DNA from: Ulota crispa
Lineage: Eukaryota > Streptophyta > Bryopsida > Orthotrichales > Orthotrichaceae
DNA: 64,000 bases
NCBI GenBank assembly: GCA_963920765.1
Contig: OY987250.1
Coordinates: forward strand, 7,936,001-8,000,000
Direction of reading: 5' to 3'
Of the stretch, positions 24,760-38,000 are shown piece after piece. A model generated the notes under the pieces. That model made no database searches and was not told the DNA's origin. It worked only from the letters and a program-made list of their open reading frames with translations. Every line of letters starts with the position of its first letter. The stretch's first letter is position 1. Both the position numbers and the translations under genes were made by a program.

Positions 24760-24846
24760 AATCAGCTATCACTATAAACTTTTATTCACGTTTGGCTCAA
24801 TTGTGACGTTTAGTTAACTATGTTTGGCAATTCCATCCATTTTTTC

Positions 24847-25195
24847 ACTCTGAATTTGATGGATGCCCCTGAAGTTTTTTCACTCTGAATTTGATGGATG
24901 CCCCTGAAGTTCGCAATATTTATATAGATAGCTTTGGTTTTCAGAAGTTGCACAAATACCCTTGACATTGTTATTTTGCTTTTTCAAAATCACTGTTTTT
25001 GGATCTTACAATGGATGCCTTAATGTTTGGAAGCATAGGAACATACAAAGATGGAACAAGATAATCCAAAAAAATACTTGTTGAACTACCTTGAGATGCT
25101 CCTTAGACACATCAAGGATATTTGTGTAATTTTTGAAAAATTGGGGGTATCTATATAAATATTTCAAATTTCAGGGATTTTCATCACATTTGCCT
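24847..25195. mobile_element. degraded Mutator-like miniature element (family M), copy 5
   Basis: Keeps GATGGATGCCCCTGAAGTT at the left, there duplicated in tandem (about 24853 and 24891), a GCACAAATACCC block, and an inverted right end near 25130-25190. No clean 9-bp duplication remains. Confidence 0.5.
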
Positions 25196-25364
25196 TTTTT
25201 TCAAATGTCAATGTAGCCAATGTCAAAATGAGGTAAGAGGTAAGATTTTGGCAAAGATATGCTTGGTGTGGCATTTTTTTATAACAAAGTTTTGGTCTTT
25301 GACAAGTTTGGGCCAATGTCATCACTTCCCTCCAAATATTCCCTAGCCAAATGACACTTAACAT

Positions 25365-25544
25365 TGTTAACTTTCACTGGGGGGTTCCCTTTTGCTCCCC
25401 CAATATGAGGATCCCAGCAAATCTAAACCACAAGGTTCCAGCAAGAACCGATCCGCTCACACCATCTTAAACTAAATTCTCCCCTTAGGTATCGAAGGGA
25501 GAATATCCTTCGACCTGAGGAGGAAGAAATCCAGCCCGTTAACA
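25365..25544. mobile_element. possible solo-LTR-like fossil, about 180 bp
   Basis: Starts TGTTAAC and ends GTTAACA, as many plant LTRs do. No internal region, primer-binding site or target duplication was seen, so a small inverted-repeat element is an equal alternative. Treated as a broken remnant. Confidence 0.2.
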
Positions 25545-27528
25545 ATGTTATGCAACAACAAAGGACTCACAGTTCCCAATAAAAGTTGAAGAACGCACTA
25601 TTCTATAGTAAAAAGTAGAACGATTCAACTTAAAAATAGACGCAATCATTTGTTGCTTGTTTTTTCGGAGTGTAAACAATTGGAGGTCAGAAAGTCCAAG
25701 TTGGAGAGGGCCATACATTGGTACGACCAGTACGCTTGATATACCGCACATAAGTGTTTGTAGGGCCAAGGTGGAAATTCTCAGCATTTTTCACAACCAA
25801 GAGGAAAGGCTTTTTTTTTTGGTTTTTTTTGGTTTTTTTTGGTTTGTTTTAGTCAGGGTAGAGCTACTCGCACCCCAGAATGCATGCAAGGAAGGGAAGT
25901 AAAAAATTGGTTATAATAAAAATGAATGAATGATTTTGTGCACATTCATCCAATAAATTTATTAATATAAGCTATTATGACAAATTGGGTGTTTGCGTGA
26001 GGAGGTGGTTGGTGATTTTATCAAAATTTTCACCCAAATTTTTTAGTGTACTGGTTGCCATTGTTACTTTGAGGTAAGATTTAGGCAAAAATTTGCCAAG
26101 AAAAAAAACCTTGCCAAGAAGAAGATTAAGAATCTGTCCCTATTTTGGAATGAGTCAATTTTATCCCCTTTTTTGGGGCATTGTACTACATCAAGGTATT
26201 TGAATCCAAATATGAATGCAATCTCCTCATGAAATGTTCTTAGGAAAATTTTGAATTATACCCCTATACAAAAAAGATCCCTTGTAATTTTTAAAATTGC
26301 AAAAAGGGCCTTGTAGGGGTTTTACTAAGCATCATCACTGCATTGATACATCAAGCTGCACGCACACTTAAGGCAGTGTTTTCACGCCCAATTTCATAGA
26401 CACTTTGTTTTGTTTAAAAAAAAAAAAAAACTATGAAAACAAAGATGTAAATATGAACACATTTGTGAGTACTGGAAAACTTATGTATCGATACCAAAGC
26501 AGAAAAATGACTAACGTAGAAGCACCCATAACCGTCAAATTAAGGGTTTTGAGCATGATGATTATTAACACACATCTATCAAATTATCGGATTCTATTAA
26601 CAAGATAAAAATGGAAATCTGTCGTGCACTTGTGCGGGGAGTTTTTGAGCTTCTTTGGCAAAAAAACCTACATTTCTCATTTTCATCAGGTTTTTTTAGT
26701 GCATGCACTGGCTATTCCTTTATTACTTACATTATAATTAGAAATTTTTCAAAAGCTAAGCCAATTTTTAGCCGGTTGATTTAGATTTCAATTGGTTTTT
26801 TCCACAATTCATTTGGCTGACTTTCTATTGTTTTTTGGCTCTCCCCGTACATTGGTGCAGCATATCAAGCCCGATCAGTAATTGGGAACTAGAAAGGACT
26901 CAAGCACAGAAGAGTCGTTCTTTTTGTCCTCCCAATCAAGGTCCGGGAAATATTTGAGAATTTTTGGTAGATTTCCTTCAATTCATATATTGAACCGGTT
27001 TATGAAGGAGCTCTCTTGGATTTTTTCTCTATTTCATACTATAAGTAACTTTTTAAAAGATTTTTGACCGGTTTTTAGCCAAAGTTTATAAATTGTAAAT
27101 GCTTTTTTTCTCATTTCAATTGGCTAGCTTTGAACTAAGGTAGGAGCATCTTAATCGGACACTTTTGTTACATCAATTCACCAAGAGTTTGTATGGAGAT
27201 TCTGAGAATGTAGAAGGGATAGGAAACTAATAAAGAGTGTTGAAAAATTGTTTTTGGAATTTTCTGAGATCGTATGAATAAACTACAAACTATTGAAGGT
27301 AACTCCTTAGACACCTATTGTGGACACTAGACCCTCATTGAATTGCTTGTATTGAAATGCAAATGTGACATCAAAAGAACCCAACCACATGCTACCACCT
27401 ACACAACTTGTGTTCCAATACTCAATTATGGTGAACAACTTTAGCTGACTTGCATGTCTAATTTAGGTAACTGATGGATCATAAACGAGCTCATTTATAG
27501 GTGTCCGTAAATGAATCGTGTCTAATAA
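25545..27528. other. spacer with repeat remnants before the ABCA gene
   Basis: Contains a (GGTTTTTTTT)n run at about 25818-25850 and a 239-bp inverted-repeat candidate at about 26623-26861 (TGTGCGGGGAG against CTCCCCGTACA). A second family C copy spans about 26938-27135, and a family T end follows at 27136. No supported gene. Confidence 0.5.
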
Positions 27529-27945
27529 GAGCATCTCCACCAATTGCCTCCAGCCATTGGGATAGCGAGGCATGGGAGGGAATTTTTGAAAGTGGATCTC
27601 CACCGGTGCCCCGCCCCGGGCAACTGTGCCTCCGGCCTTGCCAAGTAGGGGTCCGGGGACGGGGAGCTCCCGACTTTCGCATTTCGCCTAGCGAGCTGGA
27701 ATTGCGATCCAAATAGTAAAGTTGGTATTTTTTAGGTTGTTTGAAGATTGAGTAAATGTAATTGTGGCAAAAAGCTAATGCTTGCACGGATCTCCAAGCC
27801 TCATATCTCACTCCAAGAACGTCGAACCGCTTGGCGCGTATCAAACCGGTGTGGATTCAGTAACATGATTGCCTCGACATGACTCCCCGGGCCCTGACAG
27901 AGGGCCATCTCGACCCTGGAACTGGCCGGTCAGGTGGAGATGCTC
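27529..27945. mobile_element. Harbinger-like miniature element with GAGCATCTCC ends
   Basis: GAGCATCTCCACC at the left and GGTGGAGATGCTC at the right, bordered by TAA and TTA. Ends of this kind are known from plant PIF/Harbinger MITEs. GC content is clearly higher than in flanking DNA; open frames inside are incidental. Confidence 0.65.
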
Positions 27946-27949
27946 TTAG

Positions 27950-29000
27950 GTACTACCTTAGCGGTCTGTTCTTCCCGGACTTTGCTCCCAATTCAGCCAG
28001 ATTCCTTGCTCCCCCGACTTTCCCCGACTCCCAAAGTCGGAGTGTTGCCACGTAGGTAGCAGCCTGGAATCCTTTTGATGCGGCACCGCCCCCCGAGTCC
28101 CCCGGCACCGGACGCTTCACACACCGGTCACGCGACAATCGTCCAGCGGTGGCCGGTGAATAGTCCCAGCCTGGTTGCTCAATCACTTCCACAGACAAGT
28201 GCGGCAATCGCTCTCTCCACACAAAGATTCGCCCACTACACTACAGTACTACAGGGAGTACACCGCTGTACATTATAATCATTCAGTTCGATGCCGCCAA
28301 GGATGCCAAAGTGCTGCAAAGTCCACCCCTGATCGTATCTGCACCCGCTCCCCCCCCCACCCCCGAACAAACTCCTCCTCGTGGTCGTCGTCTCCCTGCC
28401 TACTACAACAGCAATTCATTCTACCGCCACAGCCTCCGCTGCCATCTCCAATTACCCACTCTGAGCTTGCATTGCCACCACAGACATTCGGACTCGTAGT
28501 CGTAGTCATTCCAGTGCTTGAATGTGTCCACATTCCTCCTCCTCTCGAACCTCACTGGAACGCCCATTGCAATTGGACATGTTATGTTTCACGATCATGC
28601 AAGCACCACTTGCGGCGCCACTGCACATTCTCTCGATTCTTGCATTGTAGTTGACACAGACTTCGGGGATAAATTCGTGACCTTTGGGGGTGAATTGCTG
28701 GATTGTGTTCCTGGTTCTCTGAATCGACACGTTTGCGGTGAATCGTCCTGTTCATCGATGTCAGACTTTGCAGTTCGGCATTCGACACACCCGCCATTGA
28801 GCCACAGTTTTATGTAATCCGGTTGGGGAAGAAGGAGAAAAGGATCATATCATTATTATATTACCGGTTGAGGAAGCGCTGCAGGGATTCGACGCGATCA
28901 GGAAATCCAGGAGCCAGGAGAAAGATTTGTATTGCAAGTTGCGTGAGATTTGCAGCATGCGTCGATCGTTGCAAGTAGTGCGGCAGTGGTGAATTACGTA
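27950..29000 (+). promoter_or_regulatory. upstream region and probable 5' UTR of the ABCA gene
   Basis: This stretch is much richer in G and C than its surroundings, especially 28040-28500, which has C-runs near 28350. It lies directly before the ABCA start and after an inverted-repeat element ending near 27948. Several open frames exist on both strands, but none shows a domain, and base composition alone explains them. It most likely holds the promoter and untranslated leader; no TATA box or start site can be fixed by eye. Confidence 0.4.
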
Positions 29001-32000
29001 ATGGGAGAACGCAACATGGCAGTCTCTGAACCGGAGGGCGTGGGCGACGGCGATGGTGTGGAGATGATGGAGAAGAAACGCAGGTCACGAGAGGAGCAGC
29101 AGCAGCAGCGTCACGTCTTTGCTGATGATCCTCAGTCTCCAAAACCAGTGCTGCTGGAGACTGATCACAGCTTCGATGTGCCTGAAGATAAGTTCGCTTT
29201 GCCCCCGCCGGTGCGTGGACGCGATCAGTTACGAGCTCTGCTGCGTCGCCAGTATCTCCACAAGGTAATAAAAGAGCACCCTCAATCAATCCAGCAGGTG
29301 TATCGACTTTGTAATAGCAACGGCACTCTTACAGTGGGTCCTAGCTTGCAAACCTAGTCCAATTCACCCTGCAAGTGAGTGGGACGTGGTCTTTGAGGGG
29401 AAATCAAAATCTAACCCACATCTGGTAGTTTCAGCGGCCCAGAAGAGTCCCTCTGTTAAAGAAACAATGACTAAATGGCTACTTTGCAAATCAGAAATAA
29501 AGATCTTGTCAGAAAAGACCTACCAATAAAAGCATGATAGAAACAAAGTTTACATCTCTCACTACCACCGGTGTGCATTGGGTCGGACAAGCCGGTGTGC
29601 CGCCCACATCGGTCAAGGCCACGCGATGAAGCTCAATTATTGATTGCCGTTAGCAGAGCCCAATGATGCAGGCTCTGGTGGATTGAGGATGCCCTAATCA
29701 CGTTTGCTTGAGATTCAACAACCCGCGATAAAATAGCTTCTTGGTTTTCAGAAAAAGTATTTTGCACACTTTGCATTAATTCCAAAACTGCTGACTTCAC
29801 AGCCCCAAAACTTAGCCCATTTTTTGACCTAATTTAGCAGACAGGCATGGACTCGGTTGCATTTTCCTGTACATGAGCTGTAGCAACGAGGATGAGATTT
29901 TTTGGGTGTCCTTTTTTTGCAGAGAAGAGGATGGATTCAGACGGTGATGGAGATTGTGAGTCCCATGCTGCTGATGACGCTCTTGGTGTGGGGTTACTCA
30001 CGGAGCGAGGAGGAGCATTTTGAATCCCAGATGTTCGTGAATCAGTCGCTGCCGTTTTCGTTTCTCCTCAAGCAAGAGTTGCTGGCGAATTCCAAGAGCG
30101 TCCTGCAGCTGTGCCCTCCTTCTCTCCTCACCCAACAGGTACAGTAACCCCAAATCTCATACAAAACGATGAAGCGCTGTCACTATCTGTAATAACTTAA
30201 TACCTTAGCAGGTTTCACACCTTTATTTATTGGATAATTTTGTAAGAGCATCATCAACCGGGAGACCGGGTTCTGAACTGGGAATTGGCCGCTTCTGGGT
30301 CGCTCCCTGTCCTGTAAATTTTCACTTTTTTTCATCCTCCCACTCCAATTGCAACTCCTATTATATATACATGTATTGAAGAAAGTTCAATTGCAAGCAC
30401 TTGTGAGTTGTTGTGAAGAAGTTGCAAGCTACTACAAGCAACGTGTCATTCCTACAAACGCTACAGTGGAAGTCTTAGGGCATTGAGAAATGAGCAAATT
30501 TACGGGCATTAGGAAACAAGCAAATTTGCAAGCATTGGAAAATGAGCAAATTTGCAAGCATTAGGAATGAGCATATTTTCCATTCAAGGAGGTCATTTTG
30601 CGGTGGAAGTCCTAGGGCATTGGTAAATAAGAAAAATTTGCCGTCCAAGGAGGTCGTTTTTATTGGACCCTCTTGTGGTTATGGGTTGTGTTGGAGCCCT
30701 AAAAGTACCTCATTTCTCCCACACACAATTGACCCCATCAACAGAAAGAAATGACGTTACACTTCTCATTCCTTATCTTGGGTTGTTGATGATGCTCTAA
30801 CTTCCGGAATTCAAGACTTTTTTGTTGGAACAGAGTTTCCAATTTTGAAAATTTCTTGAAACCCAAGATTCAGCAAGATCCCAATGATACAAGGAAATAG
30901 TGTCAATTTAAACATTTTTTGTGAATTCGGACTTTTTTTTTTTTTTTTGTCAATTCGGACACATTTAGTCAACTTGGACATGTCACTGCGGATTGGGAGC
31001 TGTGAGGTTTTTTGGGTGCTGCTGATGTGAGGGTTGCAATGGGCAGCTTCTGTCGGTGGAGGAGCTGGCAGTGCTGGTGGCGCTTACGCGGGAAGAACTC
31101 ACGCAAGGGGCTCCATTCCGAAACCTCACCATCGCCAGCAGTGGATCGTCTTTGGAGCATTCTTCGCTGCGACTCAAGTGCTTGGAATCCGCCATGCAAG
31201 TCTCCACCATCATCCAATCCTTCAACGTTTACTCAGGCCCTTTGCCTGTGCCCTCTTTCGATGCCTTCGTTCAAGCTCACAAGCTCCTCCAACGCACTCT
31301 TCGTGAGTTTCCCCCTCTCCCCCCCCAACTCAAGCCCTATAAATTTTTAGGTCGAAAGACTCCTGTTTTTTGCAAGGGATCCCTCGCAAAATCTCTGTTT
31401 TTTTGCAAGGGATCCCAGCAAAGTGGATTTGAAAAATTGTTGTGGATTGTGTACAGAGTCTGGCAATGGACAGCAATACGAGGACGCGCTGCGAACGCAA
31501 CGACTGTTCGGCAACCTGGTGAGTTGAGGCATTCAAGAAAGAAACAAAATAACAAAACAAAAAAAACAAAAAAAAAAAAAGAAGGAAAATTTTGCTGACA
31601 TTCTCTTCACTGAATATTGCGTTTAGGTTGCCCCACACTAATTTATTGACATTTTACACTATATAAATACTTGCTGATAGTACAGTAATTTTCATCAAAG
31701 ACTACTGCAATCAATAATTTTAAAGGATTTGGCAACAACAACAAAGGTGAAAAAAAAAACAAAGTAAGGCATGTAGCTCATGAAGCGACACTGTAAGGGT
31801 TGATTTGCCTTTTGATGGGCTTCTTGAGACAAGAAGATTTTTGTCTAATTTTCAGACAAAGAGTAATAGATGTCAAATGTAATGCAAATTTTTTCATATT
31901 TTTTGAAGCATTATTGAATTGTTGATGAATTTTCAAATTTTTTTGGTATTAGGCACCTATTTGTGATTCTAGACCTCTCATAAACCGTTGCCTTGCAACT

Positions 32001-35000
32001 TGTAAAGAGATGAGGTGAAATCAAGGAATATGATTGGCTCTTGCAATAGAATATATCATTTTTTCTATTACTAAAGAGGTCCATTCAAGGAGCATCTTAT
32101 ATCCATTCTTGAGGTACCTATGGGACGCTTTACAAGAGAGGGGTAGCTATGCAAGCTACCTACCTTATCTGCATCCAAGTAGTCAAACCATATGAAATCC
32201 TAGTATCTTGATAGTTGCATACGCTTCCAAGTAGCTGAGCGATAAGTTAAGTCATGAGAGAATTTTCCAGGGTAAGGCAACCTAATTATTAAGAGCAACC
32301 TAAACGCAATAATCAGTGTAGTTTAGGGTTTCTGCTTTTTCTCAACTTTTTCTATTCTTTTGTGTGACTTGCAGTTTGGGAATTTGCTGCAACTGGGCTG
32401 CATCACATTCGCACCAGACACACTCGAAGTCGCAGGCCTCGTGGAATATTTGAATAATTCGACCGAGGTGCATTGTTTTCTCCGCTCCCGTTGCCTGTCA
32501 CTCAGTGAATCACGAAGGAAGTCTTCTCTTGAATTGCGTTCTGTGGATTTTTGCTTTTACCCCTCCTCGTCGTCAATATCACACAAAACTTAAACCTTTG
32601 AAATATTCTGAAAAGTATATTCTTTGGGAGAGTTTGAAGTTTTTGTCCCTAAATTCTGGACTGGTTTTTTTTTTTTTATGCAGTTTTTTAAGGATATCTA
32701 TGGTGGCACTTTCCAGACTGAGCAGGTACGTGTTTTACCTCTTCCATCAGCTCTGTTGATTCTTTCTACTACGTTACCTTACACGTGGCATGATTTCTCT
32801 ATTTTTGGGTGAAAAGTGCCACATGGCGTCTTGTGGTTGGTTGCAACATCTTCAGATGTGACGTGGACATTGAATTGCAACATGTTTTGTTTGCTTGCCA
32901 TGCAGGAGGCTGAGAGATTTGCACTGACCTCGGTGGAACCACAGAGGCCAACATGGGCTATTATTGTTGTGAACCATTTGGACATCTTGGGTGGCCACGT
33001 GGACTACAAAATTCGAATGAACTTCACAACAGTACCTTCTACTTGGGATACATTCCACAAAAAACGCAAGGGGGTGCTCCTTTATTACAAAAACTACTAC
33101 ACGTCAGGGTTCCTCAGCTTGCAGGTAAGGTTTTCCTTTGCCTTTCCTTGCATCCATCTACCCGCACTTTCACAACTATCATTAGAAAAAAACAAAATAA
33201 AAAATGCGGGTATAAACACTACTGAATGTGCTAAAATTTCAAAGTCACATTTTTGTAGCTCTAGAAAAATGTTAATGTAAGTTTTGCTAAGTTTAACCAT
33301 GCATTTATTCGGAATTTGTGCTAAAGGCAATTGTTTCTTTATGGCCATTAGTGTAATTGTTAGCATGCAAAACCAAAGTTCTACAGGGGGTTGGGCAATA
33401 CTGAATATTGGGAACTAGGAGTCTTAGGGGCTAAATGGGAATGGAATCTCTATTATAAAGCATTCAGTGTTTGTTAGTCACAAGAACTTCAAAATTTCCT
33501 ATCAATTTCAAAAATCTGAAATTCTTTGTTAGAGAGGGGGAGAGGGAGAGGAAGAATTAGGGAAATGGAGGGTGAAAAGTCACCGGAAATTTGAGGAGGG
33601 GGAGGGAGAGGAAAGGTCAAAGAAAGGGAGGATGAAAAAGAAAGGCAAAGAGAGGAACAAGTTGAACAAGATAAATAGCAAAAATAGAGAAAAAAACAAC
33701 ACGTGAGATGTTGCAAAGTGCAGTCTACTAATGTTTCTAGAGGGGGTTTTGCAAAAGTGGAATATAGGGAACTTGAACTTGGCTAATTGACTATTTAATT
33801 TTACTCTTATGGTGGTTTATCCAAATGCACACTTGCTATGAAATAAGTAAAACTTAAATATTTTTGAGTACTCCTTGCAGGATGCAATCAATGGGTATGT
33901 TCTTCGTCTTGCTCCAAAGCAGAAACAAGCCAAGTTTCTCACCCAGAAACCAATGTGGGGTGCTCCGTTTCCAACACCTGCTCACACTCGAAACAAGTTT
34001 TACCAAAAAGTACTTTTTCAAATTATTGTCTTTTTCGATATCATTCTGACCGCTTTTACTTCATCATTTGCTTCGTCTTTAATTATATTTCTATGACAGA
34101 GGAATGCTTTTTGCAGGTTGGACCTTTGCTGGAAATAATGTTGTGCCTCACTGCCCTTTACCCATTGGGAATGTTGGTCAAGGTAAGTTATCTGAACTTG
34201 AAAAAGTTCAAGTTTTTTTTAAAGTAATTTCAGGCTCCTATACTGTCTTACATTTCACAGAGTGAAAGTCAATATGAACCAATAAAGTTTTTGGCCAAAA
34301 ATGTCAAACAATCGTCTAGTTTGAATGTCAATAACTTTTTTTGGCAAACAATAATTCTGATTTGTTTTTGTAACTTTTATTCTACAATCTTCCTGCTTAT
34401 AGTTACAAAGAGTTTCAACTTACTAAGGCATATTTTGAATAGCTCATATGGTTGTTAGGTCTTTGTTGCTTTATGTTGTCTTGCACCGTATATGTTTTCT
34501 TTAAGCTTTTAAGACCCTTGGTATTGATAACCGGCCGTGGTTGGTCTGCTTGTGTAGGGTATGGTGGAAGATAAGGAGAACGGTGCCAAACAAACCATGC
34601 AAATCATGGGATTGAAATGTGGGGTATTCGCTATGTCATGGCTTATAACATATTTGGTATGCAAAATCTTGCTTATCTTGTGTATATGATTTTTCTCATT
34701 CCTTCGGTTTACATGTCATCCATGATACTCCCTCCGTCCCATTATAAAGCTCGAAAAGACTTCTCCATGAGGGATTAATTGTATTTTTAGTCATTATGCT
34801 AGTGACAAATGCATTCTAGAATTAATATATCACCTACCAAATATTTGCAAAATCTCAAGTTTTCATGTTGCTGTTTAGACACCCAAGTTCCATGCAAAAA
34901 GTACCATATTTGTGCATAGTTTGTGAAGGCTGCTGGCTCCTCATTATTTTAGTCTTTGTACTAATGAAATATGCTTTCTAGAATCAATATACCATTTACC

Positions 35001-38000
35001 AAATGTGTGCAAAATCTCCAGCTTTGATGTTGCCGTTTGGGCACCCAAATTCCATGCAAAATGTATCATATTTGTAGATGTTGGTAGCTCCTCATTATTG
35101 ATGATTTAAAGATTAGTAGCAACAACGGTACTTCATATGGGCAAGGCCAAGCTTGTTAGGAGAGGAATGCTCTTTGATTGCTTAACTTGCCCCCATGAGA
35201 TCACTGGACATGACAAATGCTTTCTCAACAATTAAAATTAGCAAAAGGGAGGTTTTTGGTGGGACAAGAACTATGCCTAATTTGGAGCTTTATATTGGGA
35301 CAGAGGGAGTATGTACTTAGAAAGATTTTATAAATGTAAAGAATATGCTTGAACAGTTTGGGATTGACATCCGTTTCTATATTTTTTTGAATGTTTTTTG
35401 TTAGGGGTTATAGATCTCTTTTGGATGTTCCTTTATTCAACCGAATCACTATTTTGTTTCCCTTTGTATTTGCAGGCTATCTTTTTGGTGATCTCAATTT
35501 GCATGACAACTCTTTTGTCCATGACATTTTTTCCTAAAAGGTAAGCTTTTCTCCCCCTTATTAGTGGGTAAAAACTATGCAAAATATTTCAATGCAATTT
35601 GCGTCTAATGCAAGATATGCTTCATGAATATACCGTTTGCTCTTGTTGTGCAGTGATGCAAGCCTATTGTTTGTTCATTACTTCCTCTTCACCACGTCCT
35701 TGATTTCCTTCGGTGATTCTCCATCTACCTTGTTTTTTTTATTTTTTATTTTGCTTTTTTTTTGGTTTCACTAGCACACAAAACCTCTAGAGGATACGAA
35801 TTTTTTTTGGGCAAAAAGAAGCCAGTTTTGGTAATTCTAAGAGATTTAGATTAATATGGATTAGTCCCTCCATTTATTACCCAATGAAATGTGGACAACA
35901 AAGAGCTTATGATTCCAAATTTTTGTGCCTTGTTAGTGGTTTTCCACTCCACTTAATATTATTAACACAAATTTTAACATAACCTCCAACTTAAACATTG
36001 TTTTGCGCACGCCAACATGTCATGTTTTTTAAAACGTCCTTAAGGAATGGATTCTTTACTCACGTTTATGCAACTAAAAATTAGTTTTTTTGTTATTCAT
36101 TGTGAACTCCTTGTAATTTGCTTCCAACATGGCATGATTTTGATCTTTTTCCGTGACTTTGTTGACGTGGCAGGCTTTTTTTTGTCGGTGTTTTTCTCAA
36201 GGTCCAAGCTGGCAGCCATAGCGGCACCCTTTGTCCTCTTTGCTGCACTAATGCCACGGTATCTCTTCTTCCGAACAAGCGATGGACAAGCCATTCTGGG
36301 CAAAACTGTAGCTTCGTTGCTGCCCCCCACAGCTTATTCCTTTGGTACTTAATTTCTCCCAAACTCCATTAAAAATGTAAATAACAACATCACCTTCATC
36401 AAAAAGTGCATGTGATGTTTCCAAAGTGCTTGTGGTGCAAAATTTGTGCATAGGGCCCACTTGGAGGCAATGAGGAGGGATCTCACTAGAAGAAAAATGT
36501 GTTCTAAACGGCTGGTTCACAATGATTGCAAATGTCTTAAACAACTGTACAATGACTTAATTACAATTGTTTAAGACATTTGCATTTGTAAGGAACCAAT
36601 TGTTTAGGACACATTTTTCTTCTAGTGTCTGAAAAGCAATATAGAGTCATTCAAATGAAATGTCAAATAAAATGGTTGAAATTTGAATCAACTGGATAAA
36701 AATTGGCTAGATTTTCAAGATTTGTCTAATTACAGTACTATAAACATATAGGCAATATGTGGTGCATGCATTAAATAAATCTAGTTGAAAACAAGAAATG
36801 TAGGATTTTTACTGAGGAAACTCAAAATCTCCTTGGATATTGCTAGGGAGGAATTGATGCCTCCCAATTCATAAAATGGGTTGACAATTACCAACCCAAT
36901 TGCAGATTTTTGTGGCCTTGCATACAAACGTATACTCCAAAGAGAATAACATATCACAATTAAAAAATCTTTGAATTTTAGAACTAAAATCATCTATTAC
37001 CACATAGACACAAATCGTTCCATTTTTAGAGATATATATGTTGCAAATCACCACCCTCTTTGTTGGTTTTCAAAACATTGCTAAGGAAGGGTTTGCCACC
37101 GACAACCACCTTGGAAGTTTCATAGCCATAGCCTTGTTACAAGAAGTTGATGGGGTTAATGGTTGCCAACACGTTTTTATTTCGTTTGTTGTTACAATGT
37201 TTACATAAATGGCGATTGTGGTGATTGAGAAATTTGAGGTTTTGTTTGGGACTTTTGTTGCAGGGGTGGATCTCTTTGCAAATTCCGAAGCTGTCGGTAG
37301 TGGTGTAACGTGGGCCAATATTGGAGAAGATAGTTATTCCATGGGAAGAGTTTTCATGCTTTTGGTTGCAGATTCCATTCTTTACATTTTGTTGGCCTGG
37401 TAAGACCGCTCACATTTTCAATGTCAATACTATGTCTTGCTCGCACTTTCCGCAATCTCAAATCCCAATTGCATTTTTTTCTTTTTCTTTTTTTGATGTT
37501 TTGTGTTGTCCCAACTTGTTCCTCTCTTTGCCTACCTTTTTCATCCTCCCTTTTCATGTCTTTTCAGAGCCTTCCCTCTGTTAATTTTTTTCAAATATTT
37601 GATATTAATGGAGAATTTCGAATTTCTTGTGACAGAGAACACTTGATGCTTTGTAATAGAGATTGCTGGTGTGGGAGAGAGGCTATGTACTGAAAAATCT
37701 GTTTTTTTTTTTTTTTCTTTGTTTTCTTCTTATGATTTTTTTGGCTTAACTACTAAAGGAGGAACTGTAATTTTTGTCTTTTTTTCAGGTACCTAGAGCA
37801 AGTAATTCCATCTGATGTTGGAGCACACCAACCTCCATGGTTCCTCTTCACTCCTTCCTTCTGGCGCAAGTGCTCAGAAAATGAGCAGTCTACTAGTTAC
37901 CAGGTAATAAATCAATTCATTTCAAGAGCTATTGTAAATTGGGTTTTTGAAAATTTATTAGATTTCATTTTAATAATTTTGGAACACCAATCATACGCAG

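Noticed and set aside
28175-28654. 159-codon plus-strand open frame, with overlapping minus-strand frames, upstream of the ABCA gene
   Set aside because: No domain, overlapping frames in several directions, and high GC content that removes stops; it sits in the promoter/5' UTR.
28861-29289. 142-codon minus-strand frame over ABCA exon 1
   Set aside because: Antisense shadow of a GC-rich coding exon whose plus-strand frame joins the rest of the transporter in phase.
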